DNA of 64,000 nt from Anaerocolumna xylanovorans DSM 12503 (GTDB lineage: Bacteria > Bacillota > Clostridia > Lachnospirales > Lachnospiraceae). This document shows positions 50,937 through 59,792 of this stretch, one piece after another. Numbering within the stretch: position 1 is the first letter of the stretch; each line of letters opens with the position of its first letter. The translations under genes were made by a program, and so were the position numbers. The notes beneath the pieces are model-generated. The model did no database searches. It was not told the origin of the DNA and saw only the letters and a list, made by a program, of their open reading frames with translations. Location: contig NZ_FRFD01000003.1 in the NCBI RefSeq assembly GCF_900143645.1, forward strand, positions 868,001-932,000, read 5' to 3'.

Positions 50937-52280
50937 ATGGGAACCTATGTGCCTAATACAGAAAAAGAGCAAAAGGAGATGCTCGAACTTTTAGGGGTTA
51001 CCGGTATGGAAGAGCTCTTTGGGGCAATACCCGGGGAGGTGCTGCTAGACAGACCCTTAAAGCTTAAGGACGGCATCAGTGAAATGCAGGTTAAGAATAT
51101 GATGGCAGGGATGGCAGGGAAGAATAAGGTGTTTTCCTCCCTGTTCAGAGGATGCGGGGCATACAGGCATTATATCCCGGCCATTGTAAAGCAGGTAACT
51201 GCGAAGGAAGAATTTATGACTGCTTATACGCCTTATCAGGCTGAAATCAGCCAGGGTACTCTGCAAGCTATCTTCGAATTCCAGACAATGATTAGTGAGC
51301 TTACAGGCTTACGTGCAGCAAATGCTTCTGTTTACGATGGATGTACTGCTGCTGCGGAAGCAGTGATCATGTGCCGTGAGAAGAAAAGGAATAAGATGCT
51401 TCTAAGCGGAGCCATGAATCCGCAGATAATCGAAACTGTGAAAACCTATATGGCAGGCACCGGAACGGAAATTAGGGTAGTGCCCGTTGCGGATGGTGTT
51501 ACAGATAAGACAGAGCTTAAGCGGCTCCTAGATGAAAAAACAGCCTGCTTTCTGGTACAGCAGCCGAATTACTATGGCCTGCTGGAGGATTATGAAGACC
51601 TTGGCAAACTTACGAAGGAAGCAGGGGCTAAGTATGTTATGAGCTGTAACCCTGTACTTCTGGGTATCTTAAAAACGCCCGGTGAGTATGGAGCGGATAT
51701 TGCAGTAGGAGAAGGACAGCCGTTAGGTTTACCCTTAGCTTACGGCGGACCGTATCTTGGCTTTATGACAGCGGATGCTTCGTTAATGAGAAAACTGCCG
51801 GGAAGGATCGTAGGAGAGACTCTTGACGGGAGAGGTGAGAAAGCTTATGTCTTAACTCTTCAGGCAAGGGAGCAGCATATCAGAAGAGAAAAGGCTTCCA
51901 GCAGTATTTGCTCCAACGAGGCACTCTGTGCATTGACAGCCAGCGTATATTTAAGTGCCATGGGAAAAGAAGGACTTAGGCAGGCAGCCACCCTTAGTAT
52001 GTCAAAGGCTCATTATCTGGCGGAAAGGCTTTGCGGCATAGAAGGCTTTTCTATGGCCTATGAGGGGGATTATGTCAACGAATTTACAGTTGTTTATAAC
52101 GGAAATTCAGGAAAACTGATGCAGGGACTGGAAAGCTATGGCATACTGGGAGGTCTTCCTCTTAAAGGGAAAGATTACGGTAAGATTATATGGTGTGCTA
52201 CCGAAATGAATTCCAGGGAAGAGATAGATGAACTGATTGACAGGATTAAGGAGGTGTTAAGCCGTGAAGTTGATATTTGA
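50937..52280 (+). CDS. gcvPA: Glycine dehydrogenase (decarboxylating) subunit 1
   Basis: N-terminal half of the split P protein (447 residues), which decarboxylates glycine with PLP together with GcvPB. Typical features: YVPNTEKEQKEMLELLG, SLFRGCGAYRHYIPAIVKQ, TPYQAEISQGTLQAIFEFQTMISELTG-type segment and LGLPLAYGGPYLGFM. ATG at 50937 with AAGGA upstream, 9 nt after gcvH. It overlaps gcvPB by 17 nt. Confidence 0.95.
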   Translation: MGTYVPNTEKEQKEMLELLGVTGMEELFGAIPGEVLLDRPLKLKDGISEMQVKNMMAGMAGKNKVFSSLFRGCGAYRHYIPAIVKQVTAKEEFMTAYTPYQAEISQGTLQAIFEFQTMISELTGLRAANASVYDGCTAAAEAVIMCREKKRNKMLLSGAMNPQIIETVKTYMAGTGTEIRVVPVADGVTDKTELKRLLDEKTACFLVQQPNYYGLLEDYEDLGKLTKEAGAKYVMSCNPVLLGILKTPGEYGADIAVGEGQPLGLPLAYGGPYLGFMTADASLMRKLPGRIVGETLDGRGEKAYVLTLQAREQHIRREKASSSICSNEALCALTASVYLSAMGKEGLRQAATLSMSKAHYLAERLCGIEGFSMAYEGDYVNEFTVVYNGNSGKLMQGLESYGILGGLPLKGKDYGKIIWCATEMNSREEIDELIDRIKEVLSREVDI

Positions 52281-53703
52281 AAAGAGTAAGGACGGAAGAG
52301 GAAGTGTTCTTCTGCCGCCTTGTGATGTACCGGAGACAGAGCTGAAATCCTGCTATAAAAGAGAAAAAGAACTTCGCCTTGAAGCCTTGCCGGAAACGGA
52401 TATCAGCAGGCATTATACAGAGCTTGCAGACCGGGTCTACGGAGTTAACAATGGCTTTTATCCTCTGGGTTCCTGTACTATGAAATACAACCCCAAAATA
52501 AATGATGAGATAGCGGGACTTCCGGGATTTGCGGATATCCATCCCCTTCAGCCGGATCAAACCGTCCAGGGAGCTTTGGAAGGTTTATATAAGGCAGAGG
52601 AATATCTTGATGAAATCACCGGTATGGACCATTTTACCTTTCAGCCGGCGGCAGGTGCCCATGGCGAGTTTACCGGGCTTAAGCTGATAAAAGCGTACCA
52701 TGAAAAAAGGGGGGACAGTAAAAGAAATAAGATTATTGTGCCGGATTCCGCTCATGGAACCAATCCAGCCAGTGCAGCTATGGCAGGCTTTGAGGTTATT
52801 AATATACCTTCTGCTGAAAAAGGCCTGGTGGATATCGAAGCTCTTAAAGGTGCCGTGGGAGAAGATACGGCAGGCTTTATGCTGACAAATCCCAATACAC
52901 TGGGGTTGTTTGATGAGAATATTTTAGCGATTACAAAAATCGTACATGAAGCGGGCGGCTTAAACTATTATGACGGAGCCAACCTGAATGCCATTATGGG
53001 AATAGCAAGACCCGGAGATATGGGGTTTGATGTGATGCATCTTAACCTTCATAAGACCTTCTCAACTCCTCACGGGGGAGGCGGTCCCGGAAGCGGACCT
53101 GTAGGCTGCAAGGAAGTCCTGGCGCCTTTTCTTCCGATTCCAAGAGTGGTAAAGGAAGGAAATTGCTACGCCCTTTTGGAAGAAGGGGCAGATTCCATAG
53201 GAAGGGTAAGGGGCTTTTACGGTAACTTCCTTGTGATTGTCAGAGCCTTAACCTATATTCTGACACTGGGCGGTGACGGGCTAAAGAGTACATCCGAAAA
53301 TGCAGTACTAAATGCAAATTATCTGATGGAGGGGTTAAAAGATACCTATACGGTCCCCTTTGCCGGACACTGTATGCATGAATTTGTAATCAGTCTGGAG
53401 GAACTAAAGAAAGAAACGGGAGTATCTGCTCTGGATATGGCAAAGGCTCTTTTAGATTACGGTGTACATCCACCTACCATGTATTTCCCGTTGATTGTAC
53501 ATGAGGCATTTATGCTGGAACCTACGGAAACAGAAAGCAGAGAAAATCTTGACAGGGTAATTGCTATTTATAAAGAACTTTATGAAGCGGCAAAAAATAA
53601 TCCCGAAGAGGTTAAGAATAGTCCGAAAAAAACTGTAATCGGACGCCCGGATGAAGTAATGGCGGCAAGAAATCCCGTTATCCGCTATGAATTTCCTGTC
53701 TAA
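52264..53703 (+). CDS. gcvPB: Glycine dehydrogenase (decarboxylating) subunit 2
   Basis: C-terminal half of the P protein (479 residues), carrying the PLP Lys in HLNLHKTFSTPHGGGGPGSGP. GSCTMKYNPKIN, DSAHGTNPASAAMAGF and YFPLIVHEAFMLEPTE are also typical. Starts with GTG at 52264 (AAGGAGG upstream), inside the end of gcvPA. The split arrangement is the usual one in Firmicutes. Confidence 0.95.
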   Translation: MKLIFEKSKDGRGSVLLPPCDVPETELKSCYKREKELRLEALPETDISRHYTELADRVYGVNNGFYPLGSCTMKYNPKINDEIAGLPGFADIHPLQPDQTVQGALEGLYKAEEYLDEITGMDHFTFQPAAGAHGEFTGLKLIKAYHEKRGDSKRNKIIVPDSAHGTNPASAAMAGFEVINIPSAEKGLVDIEALKGAVGEDTAGFMLTNPNTLGLFDENILAITKIVHEAGGLNYYDGANLNAIMGIARPGDMGFDVMHLNLHKTFSTPHGGGGPGSGPVGCKEVLAPFLPIPRVVKEGNCYALLEEGADSIGRVRGFYGNFLVIVRALTYILTLGGDGLKSTSENAVLNANYLMEGLKDTYTVPFAGHCMHEFVISLEELKKETGVSALDMAKALLDYGVHPPTMYFPLIVHEAFMLEPTETESRENLDRVIAIYKELYEAAKNNPEEVKNSPKKTVIGRPDEVMAARNPVIRYEFPV

Positions 53704-53732
53704 TGGCATAGAAGTAATTGGTACATGTGTTT

Positions 53733-53752
53733 GCCGGACACCTCGTCCGGTA
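53733..53752 (+). repeat. Small hairpin between gcvPB and lplA
   Basis: CCGGAC-ACCTC-GTCCGG, followed by TATTAGGA and, 20 nt on, the lplA ribosome binding site. Similar in size and placement to the hairpins before ohrR and sufD, but the sequence differs. Confidence 0.6.
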
Positions 53753-53779
53753 TTAGGATATCAGGCAGGAGGAAGTCAA

Positions 53780-54778
53780 GTGATAAGAAAACTTAGCTAC
53801 TGTATCGCAAAAGGTACGAACGCTTATGAAAATCTGGCATTGGAGGAATATCTTTTAGAGCATGTAAATCCGGGAGAATGTCTTTTGTATCTCTGGCAGA
53901 ATGAAAAAACGGTCGTTATCGGCAAGAATCAGAACCCCTGGAAGGAATGCCGCAATGAAGAATTACATGCTGACGGCGGAAGATTGGTAAGGAGGCTTTC
54001 CGGCGGCGGTGCGGTTTTTCATGATCTTGGCAATCTTAACTTTACCTTTCTTATACGCAAAGAGGATTATGATGTTAAGAAGCAGATGACGGTAATTGTA
54101 GAAGCAGTTCAGGCACTGGGGATACCGGCAGAGATAAACGGGAGAAATGACATAACAGCAGATGGGAAGAAATTCTCCGGCAACGCCTATTACACGGATG
54201 GAATCCATTCTTATCATCACGGAACCATTTTGATAAATGTAGATAAGGAAAAGCTTTCCAGGTATCTGAACGTATCCAGGGAGAAGCTTGTTTCAAAAGG
54301 CGTGGACTCTGTAAAAGCAAGAGTGGTAAACCTTAAGGAATTCAGAGAGGACCTTACTGTTTCCATGGTAAGGGAAGAGCTGGTAAAAGCCTTTTCCAAG
54401 ATTTATGGACTGTCCTGTGAGAGCTTTGACATGGGTAATTTGGAAGAAGAAGTACTGGAAGAACTTACAGCGAAATTCTCCTCCTGGGAATGGAATCTGG
54501 GAGGAAAGCTTTCCTTTGATTACCGGATGGAAAGGCGCTTTGAATGGGGCAGTGCAGAATTGGAGTTACAAGTTGAAAAAGGAACAATATCTGATTTGAG
54601 GGTTTATTCCGATGCCATGGAAGTTGTTGTTTTTAATCAGATAAGGGACGCTTTGATGGGCTGCCGCTTTAGCAGTAAAGCCATGACAGAGCAGTTGTTT
54701 GGATTAAAGCAGAAGGAACCGGATATGGCGTATATCCTTTGTGACATGACAGCTATGATAGCAGATGAAAAAATATAG
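53780..54778 (+). CDS. lplA: Lipoate-protein ligase A
   Basis: Ligase (332 residues) that activates lipoate with ATP and attaches it to lipoyl domains. Family segments: NLALEEYLLEH, VVIGKNQNPWKE, GGRLVRRLSGGGAVFHDLGNLNF and GRNDITADGKKFSGNAYY. The C-terminal domain is present. The start is GTG at 53780, with AGGAGG 7 nt upstream; the frame is open from 53687, but that extension overlaps gcvPB and a hairpin. In this operon the likely target is GcvH, so the organism can use scavenged lipoate for glycine cleavage. Confidence 0.93.
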   Translation: MIRKLSYCIAKGTNAYENLALEEYLLEHVNPGECLLYLWQNEKTVVIGKNQNPWKECRNEELHADGGRLVRRLSGGGAVFHDLGNLNFTFLIRKEDYDVKKQMTVIVEAVQALGIPAEINGRNDITADGKKFSGNAYYTDGIHSYHHGTILINVDKEKLSRYLNVSREKLVSKGVDSVKARVVNLKEFREDLTVSMVREELVKAFSKIYGLSCESFDMGNLEEEVLEELTAKFSSWEWNLGGKLSFDYRMERRFEWGSAELELQVEKGTISDLRVYSDAMEVVVFNQIRDALMGCRFSSKAMTEQLFGLKQKEPDMAYILCDMTAMIADEKI

Positions 54779-54797
54779 GGTTAAAAAGGAGAAACCG

Positions 54798-56216
54798 ATG
54801 GATGTAAAATACCAGCTCATTGTAATAGGTGCCGGACCGGGAGGCTATGAGGCTGCAATACGGGCAGCACAGCTAGGGCTTAAAACTGCCATAGTAGAAG
54901 AGGGGGAGCTTGGCGGAACCTGCTTAAACAAAGGCTGTATTCCAACAAAGACGCTGCTTCACAGCTCCAATCTGTACTATGAAACGAAGAATTTTGAAGA
55001 ATTAGGGCTGACAATACCCGAAGTATCCTATGACCTTGGTAAAATCTATGAGAGAAAAGACCGGATAGTAGAAAAAATACGCAGTGGAATCGGCAGTCTC
55101 TTAGAGGCAAATAAAATTGATGTTTTTCATGCCAGAGCTGTTGTGGAAGGCGCAGGACAGGTAAAGCTCTATTTTAAAGAAAACGGCGAAGAAAGATATC
55201 TGGGAGGGGAAAACCTGCTCCTTGCCACAGGCTCAAAGCCTTTCCTGCCGCAGGTGCAAGGAATAGAACTGCCCGGGGTTATGACAAGTGATGAAATCCT
55301 GGAAGGAAAATGTGAATTTAATAAGCTTGTGATTGTAGGCGGAGGTGTTATTGGCTGTGAGTTTGCCACAATCTTTGGCCAGTTCGGAACCAGCGTGGAA
55401 ATTGTGGAAGCAGCGGATAGAATACTACCCTCCCTTGAGAAGGAACTTTCCAGGAGTGCTTCCATGAACCTTAAGAAAAAAGGAGTTATCATCCATACAA
55501 AGACAAGGCTTGAAAAGATTGAAGAAAGTGTCAGTGACGGTAAGAGAGAATTAAAGATAAGTGCTTCTGCCGGCGGAGACATAAAGGAACTTATGGCAGA
55601 GGCAGTCCTTGTATGTATTGGAAGGAAGTCAAATACAGACCATTTATTTGCAGAAGGTGTACGGCTTGAACTGGACAGAGGAAGGATAAAAACCAATGAG
55701 AGGTTTATGACGGAAGTCCCCGGCATTTATGCTATCGGAGATGTGACGGGAGGTATTTTACTGGCTCACAATGCATCTGCGCAGGGAATTGCCGCAGCAG
55801 AGTATATTGGGCAGGGAAGGAGTGTGGTGAACTTAGATACCATACCTTCCTGTGTTTATATGAATCCGGAGATAGCTTCTGTAGGACTGTCCGAAGAGGA
55901 AGCCAGGGAAAAGGGCTATGAAGTGGTTGCCGGTAAATATCCAATGGCCGGTAACTGCAAGACCGTTCTTTCCATGGATGAAAGAAGCTATATAAAGGTT
56001 GTAGCAGAGAAAGAAACCGGCAAGCTGCTTGGCGCCCAGATGATTTGTGCCAGAGCAACTGATATGATTGGGGAATTTTCTCTGGCTATAGCAAACGGTC
56101 TCACGGTAGAAGAGATGCACTGTGCTGTAAGGCCCCATCCAACCTATGAAGAGGGAATTACGGAGGCTTTGGCAGATATACTTACCGGAGCGATACATTT
56201 GATGCCTAAGAAGTAA
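54798..56216 (+). CDS. lpd: Dihydrolipoamide dehydrogenase (glycine cleavage L protein)
   Basis: FAD-dependent oxidoreductase (472 residues) that reoxidises the dihydrolipoyl group of GcvH. The FAD motif is IGAGPGGYEAAIRAAQLG, the redox disulfide is GGTCLNKGCIPTK, the NAD motif is VIVGGGVIGCEFATIF, and the second FAD site ends in YAIGDVTGG. The C-terminal dimer interface has HPTYEEGITEAL with the catalytic His-Glu. ATG at 54798 with AAGGAG upstream (a longer frame starts at 54765 inside the end of lplA). Last gene of the gcv operon. Confidence 0.95.
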   Translation: MDVKYQLIVIGAGPGGYEAAIRAAQLGLKTAIVEEGELGGTCLNKGCIPTKTLLHSSNLYYETKNFEELGLTIPEVSYDLGKIYERKDRIVEKIRSGIGSLLEANKIDVFHARAVVEGAGQVKLYFKENGEERYLGGENLLLATGSKPFLPQVQGIELPGVMTSDEILEGKCEFNKLVIVGGGVIGCEFATIFGQFGTSVEIVEAADRILPSLEKELSRSASMNLKKKGVIIHTKTRLEKIEESVSDGKRELKISASAGGDIKELMAEAVLVCIGRKSNTDHLFAEGVRLELDRGRIKTNERFMTEVPGIYAIGDVTGGILLAHNASAQGIAAAEYIGQGRSVVNLDTIPSCVYMNPEIASVGLSEEEAREKGYEVVAGKYPMAGNCKTVLSMDERSYIKVVAEKETGKLLGAQMICARATDMIGEFSLAIANGLTVEEMHCAVRPHPTYEEGITEALADILTGAIHLMPKK

Positions 56217-56417
56217 AGGCAGGGAGTAAGCAAGAAAATTTACTTAATATTTATAACCCCATAGGGGCAGGAGCAAAATATCTTATAAAGAAAATTGTGA
56301 GCTAAATGTTTTATTAAAAACAATAAAGCCGGTTTTATTTTATCTGTTATTTTGTTACTGCCCTATCTTTTATTGGGTTTATGGATTATCAGGTTTTATC
56401 GGCGGTATAGAAAATAA

Positions 56418-56428
56418 TTTGTCGAAAT
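56418..56428 (+). promoter_or_regulatory. Spo0A-box-like sequence upstream of the gal regulator
   Basis: TTTGTCGAAAT at 56418-56428 fits the Spo0A core TGTCGAA. A TTTTCT/TATGAT promoter (56451-56479, 17-nt spacer) lies downstream, about 60 nt before the regulator start. Confidence 0.4.
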
Positions 56429-56502
56429 GTTGAATGGTAAGTAAAAGTCCTTTTCTTTTACCCGGATATATGGTATGATGTATATAACAGAAAAGAAAGA
56501 AT

Positions 56503-56521
56503 ATATCAGAAAATCTGATAT
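56503..56521. promoter_or_regulatory. Palindromic operator before the gal regulator
   Basis: ATATCAGA-AAA-TCTGATAT is a perfect inverted repeat between the promoter and the ribosome binding site of the ArsR-type regulator gene, consistent with autoregulation. Confidence 0.6.
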
Positions 56522-56536
56522 AAAAGGAGAGAAACT

Positions 56537-57451
56537 TTGGATAAATCCATCAGTCTGGATTTGGATGATAAAAAAAGAATGGCTCAGGTAGCAAAAGCCT
56601 TGTCAGCCGAGATACGGATTGAAATATTAAGGCTTTTGTGTGGGAATAGCTATAACATTAATGAGATTGCAGAGCAATTAAAGCTGCCCCAGTCCTCTGC
56701 CGCAACTCATGTTAAGCTTCTGGAAGAAGCGGGATTAATAGAAACAGAGCTTATGCCTGCCATCAGAGGCTCTATGAAAATATGCAAAAGGGCAATTACC
56801 TCTGTTGAGTTTCTGGTAAAGACGGATTTGGAAGAAGATGCAAAATTCATCCATATGCCCATCGGAAATTTCGTGGATTACTATGTAGAACCCACCTGTG
56901 GAATTGTAAGCGAAAGAGGGTACATTGATGAAGAAGATGAGCCGCGCTGCTTCTACAATCCTGCCCGTACACAAGCGAAACTGTTATGGTTTGGCAAAGG
57001 CTATGTGGAGTACCGTTTTTCTAATCATTTGCTGACAAACAGGCAGTTAAAGAGCATGGAAATATCCATGGAGCTTTGTTCAGAGGATCATGAATATAAC
57101 ATGGATTATCCGTCGGATATTACTCTGTGGATTAATGGCATAGAAGCAGGGACCTGGACCTGCCCCGGCGACTTTGGGGGAAGAAGAGGGAAGCTAAATC
57201 CTTCCTGGTGGCCGGATAAGAATACACAATATGGTATCCTAAAGACCTGGAAGCTCACAAGGGAAGAAACCTTTATTGACGAACTGCCCGTAAGTCCTCT
57301 TACCCTTGAGGCATACCACCTGGAGGCCAATGCATTTATATCAGTTAAGCTTGGAATAAAAGAGGATGCAAAGCATGCGGGAGGAGTCAACCTGTTTGGG
57401 AGCGGCTTTGGTGATTACCAGCAGGATATCCGAATGAAGTTCGTGTTTTAA
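56537..57451 (+). CDS. ArsR-type HTH regulator with large unknown C-terminal domain
   Basis: A 304-residue protein. Residues about 12-80 form a winged-helix ArsR-type domain (ALSAEIRIEILRLLCGNSYNINEIAEQLKLPQSSAATHVKLLEEAGLIE). The remaining about 210 residues are rich in Trp, Tyr and Gly (LLWFGKGYVEYRF, NPSWWPDKNTQYG) and look like a beta-rich ligand-binding domain, unlike classical metal-sensing ArsR proteins that are only about 100 residues. There are no metal-site Cys pairs in the HTH. Start is TTG at 56537, with AAGGAG 7 nt upstream. It precedes galK by 57 nt, so a sugar-responsive regulator of the Leloir genes is the most likely role. Confidence 0.75.
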   Translation: MDKSISLDLDDKKRMAQVAKALSAEIRIEILRLLCGNSYNINEIAEQLKLPQSSAATHVKLLEEAGLIETELMPAIRGSMKICKRAITSVEFLVKTDLEEDAKFIHMPIGNFVDYYVEPTCGIVSERGYIDEEDEPRCFYNPARTQAKLLWFGKGYVEYRFSNHLLTNRQLKSMEISMELCSEDHEYNMDYPSDITLWINGIEAGTWTCPGDFGGRRGKLNPSWWPDKNTQYGILKTWKLTREETFIDELPVSPLTLEAYHLEANAFISVKLGIKEDAKHAGGVNLFGSGFGDYQQDIRMKFVF

Positions 57452-57508
57452 CGGAAGGACAAAAGGCAATCAAGAATACAGTGAATAGAAGAAATAAGGA
57501 GGAAGGCT

Positions 57509-58669
57509 ATGAGACAGGAATTATTGAAAAGTTTCAAGGAGATATTTGGTGAGAGAGAACCGGAACTTTTCTTTGCGCCGGGAAGAGTAAATCTGATTGG
57601 TGAGCATACGGATTATAACGGAGGACATGTATTTCCCTGTGCTCTGACTATCGGTACCTATGGTGCTGCAAGAAAAAACGGAGAGAAGGTATTACGTTTT
57701 TATTCCCTTAACTTTAAAGAACTGGGAGTGATTGAGGTAGCTCTGGAAAATCTCATATATGACAGTAAGGATGACTGGGCAAATTATCCAAAAGGTGTTA
57801 TAAAAACAATAAAAGAGAAAGGATATGCTATTGAAGAAGGCTTGGATATGTTATATTATGGTAATATTCCCAATGCTTCCGGCTTATCCTCCTCCGCATC
57901 CGTGGAAGTGCTGACAGGCTTTATCCTAAAGGAGTTATTTGACTTTGATATCAGCCTTATTGATATTGCACTGATAAGCCAGTACGCAGAGAATCATTTT
58001 ATTGGGGTGAATTGCGGCATTATGGATCAGTTCTCCATTGCTATGGGTAAAAAAGACCATGCCATATTCCTGGATACCAGTGATTTATCCTATGAATATG
58101 CGCCTATTAAGCTGAAAGATTCTAAGATTGTTATTGCTTGCAGCAACAAAAAGAGAGGTCTTGGAGATTCAAAATATAATGAAAGAAGGCAGGAATGTGA
58201 GGATGCCCTTGCAGCTCTGCAAAAACAGGTAAATATTAAGGCTCTTGGAGAACTAAAGGAAGATGAGTTTGAAAAGTTCAAGGATGCCATTGGAGACCCC
58301 ATCCGTACGAAACGTGCAAGGCATGCGGTATATGAAAACCAAAGAACCATAAAGGCGGTGGAAGCTCTGAAAGCAGGAAATATTGCTTTGTTTGGAGAAT
58401 TGATGAATGCATCCCATGTATCCCTCCGGGATGATTATGAGGTTACAGGAATTGAACTTGATACTCTGGTAGAAGCTGCCTGGAAACAGGAAGGTGTTAT
58501 TGGTTCCCGTATGACAGGAGCAGGCTTTGGAGGCTGTACGGTAAGTATTGTAAGGGATGACTGTGTGGATTCCTTTATCCGGGAGGTTGGAAAAATTTAT
58601 GAAGATAAAATAGGGTATAAGGCTGATTTTTATGTAGTAGAGGTTGGCGGCGGCCCTGTAAGATTATAG
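57509..58669 (+). CDS. galK: Galactokinase
   Basis: GHMP kinase (386 residues) that phosphorylates alpha-D-galactose, first committed step of the Leloir pathway. The signature GRVNLIGEHTDYNGGHVFP is at about residues 26-44, the ATP loop GLSSSASVEVL at about 130, and the third motif RMTGAGFGGCTVSIV near 340. AAGGAGG precedes the ATG. It forms a run with galE and galT. Confidence 0.96.
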   Translation: MRQELLKSFKEIFGEREPELFFAPGRVNLIGEHTDYNGGHVFPCALTIGTYGAARKNGEKVLRFYSLNFKELGVIEVALENLIYDSKDDWANYPKGVIKTIKEKGYAIEEGLDMLYYGNIPNASGLSSSASVEVLTGFILKELFDFDISLIDIALISQYAENHFIGVNCGIMDQFSIAMGKKDHAIFLDTSDLSYEYAPIKLKDSKIVIACSNKKRGLGDSKYNERRQECEDALAALQKQVNIKALGELKEDEFEKFKDAIGDPIRTKRARHAVYENQRTIKAVEALKAGNIALFGELMNASHVSLRDDYEVTGIELDTLVEAAWKQEGVIGSRMTGAGFGGCTVSIVRDDCVDSFIREVGKIYEDKIGYKADFYVVEVGGGPVRL

Positions 58670-58722
58670 TCTTTGAAACCTTATGAGGATTGAATAAGCA
58701 AAAAGAAAGGAAGGAAAAAAGT

Positions 58723-59715
58723 ATGGCAATATTAGTATTAGGCGGAGCAGGATATATCGGTTCCCATACCGTTTATGAATTGATTGATAAAGGCGAGGAT
58801 GTGGTCATTGCAGATAATCTGGAAACCGGATATAGGGAAGCCGTTCATCCCAGGGCCAGATTTTATCAGGGAGATATCCGTAACAGGGAATTTGTTGACA
58901 GTGTATTTGACAAGGAGAAAATCGATGCGGTAATTCACTTTGCTGCCAACTCACTGGTTGGGGAAAGTATGACTAACCCTTTAAAATATTATGATAACAA
59001 CCTTTGCGGAACAAAGGTCCTCTTAGAATCCATGATTGCCCATGATGTGAAGAAGATTGTCTTCTCTTCTACGGCAGCTACCTATGGCGAGCCGGAAAAG
59101 GTACCCATCATAGAGACCGATAAGACGGAACCTACCAATTGCTACGGTGAAACCAAGCTTTCTATGGAGAAGATGTTTAAGTGGACGGACAGAGCCCACG
59201 GCCTTAAATATGTTTCCCTGCGTTATTTTAACGCCTGCGGAGCTCATAAGAGCGGACAGATCGGAGAGGCACACAACCCTGAAACCCATCTGATACCCTT
59301 AGTGCTTCAGGTTCCTAATAAGAAAAGGGAAGCCATCAATATTTATGGAGATGATTATGATACCAAGGACGGTACCTGTGTAAGAGATTATATCCATGTC
59401 ACAGATCTGGCACAGGCACACATTCTTGCCGTAGAATACCTGATGAAGGGTAACGAAAGTGATATCTTCAATCTGGGTAACGGGGTAGGATTTACAGTAA
59501 AGGAAATAATCGAAGCATCCAAAGAAGTTACCGGTATGGATATCCCTGCTGTTATTTCACCAAGAAGAGCCGGAGATCCTGCGAAGCTGATTGCCTCCAG
59601 TGAGAAGGCTAAAAGAATTCTTGGCTGGAAGCCGGAATTTGTAGATGTAAAAGAAATTATAGCAACGGCCTGGAAATGGCACCAGACACATCCGGACGGC
59701 TATAAAACCAAATAA
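58723..59715 (+). CDS. galE: UDP-glucose 4-epimerase
   Basis: NAD-dependent epimerase (330 residues) that interconverts UDP-galactose and UDP-glucose. The Rossmann motif GGAGYIGSHT, the catalytic YxxxK as YGETKLSMEK, and SSTAATYGEPE are canonical. ATG at 58723 with GAAAGGAAGG upstream; an open extension to 58690 has no better site. Middle gene of galK-galE-galT. Confidence 0.96.
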   Translation: MAILVLGGAGYIGSHTVYELIDKGEDVVIADNLETGYREAVHPRARFYQGDIRNREFVDSVFDKEKIDAVIHFAANSLVGESMTNPLKYYDNNLCGTKVLLESMIAHDVKKIVFSSTAATYGEPEKVPIIETDKTEPTNCYGETKLSMEKMFKWTDRAHGLKYVSLRYFNACGAHKSGQIGEAHNPETHLIPLVLQVPNKKREAINIYGDDYDTKDGTCVRDYIHVTDLAQAHILAVEYLMKGNESDIFNLGNGVGFTVKEIIEASKEVTGMDIPAVISPRRAGDPAKLIASSEKAKRILGWKPEFVDVKEIIATAWKWHQTHPDGYKTK

Positions 59716-59720
59716 GAAGT

Positions 59721-59785
59721 GAAAATTAAAAGAGAATTTTCATATCCTATTTAAGCAGTCTGGCCAGACTGCGATATGCACGGAG
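59721..59785 (+). repeat. Dispersed palindromic element, copy 3
   Basis: First stem TGAAAATT-AAAAGAG-AATTTTCA, then CATATCCTATTTAA, second stem GCAGTCTGG/CCAGACTGC (perfect 18-nt palindrome), then GATATGCACGGAGG. The terminal GGAGG is the galT ribosome binding site. Confidence 0.8.
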
Positions 59786-59792
59786 GATTATC

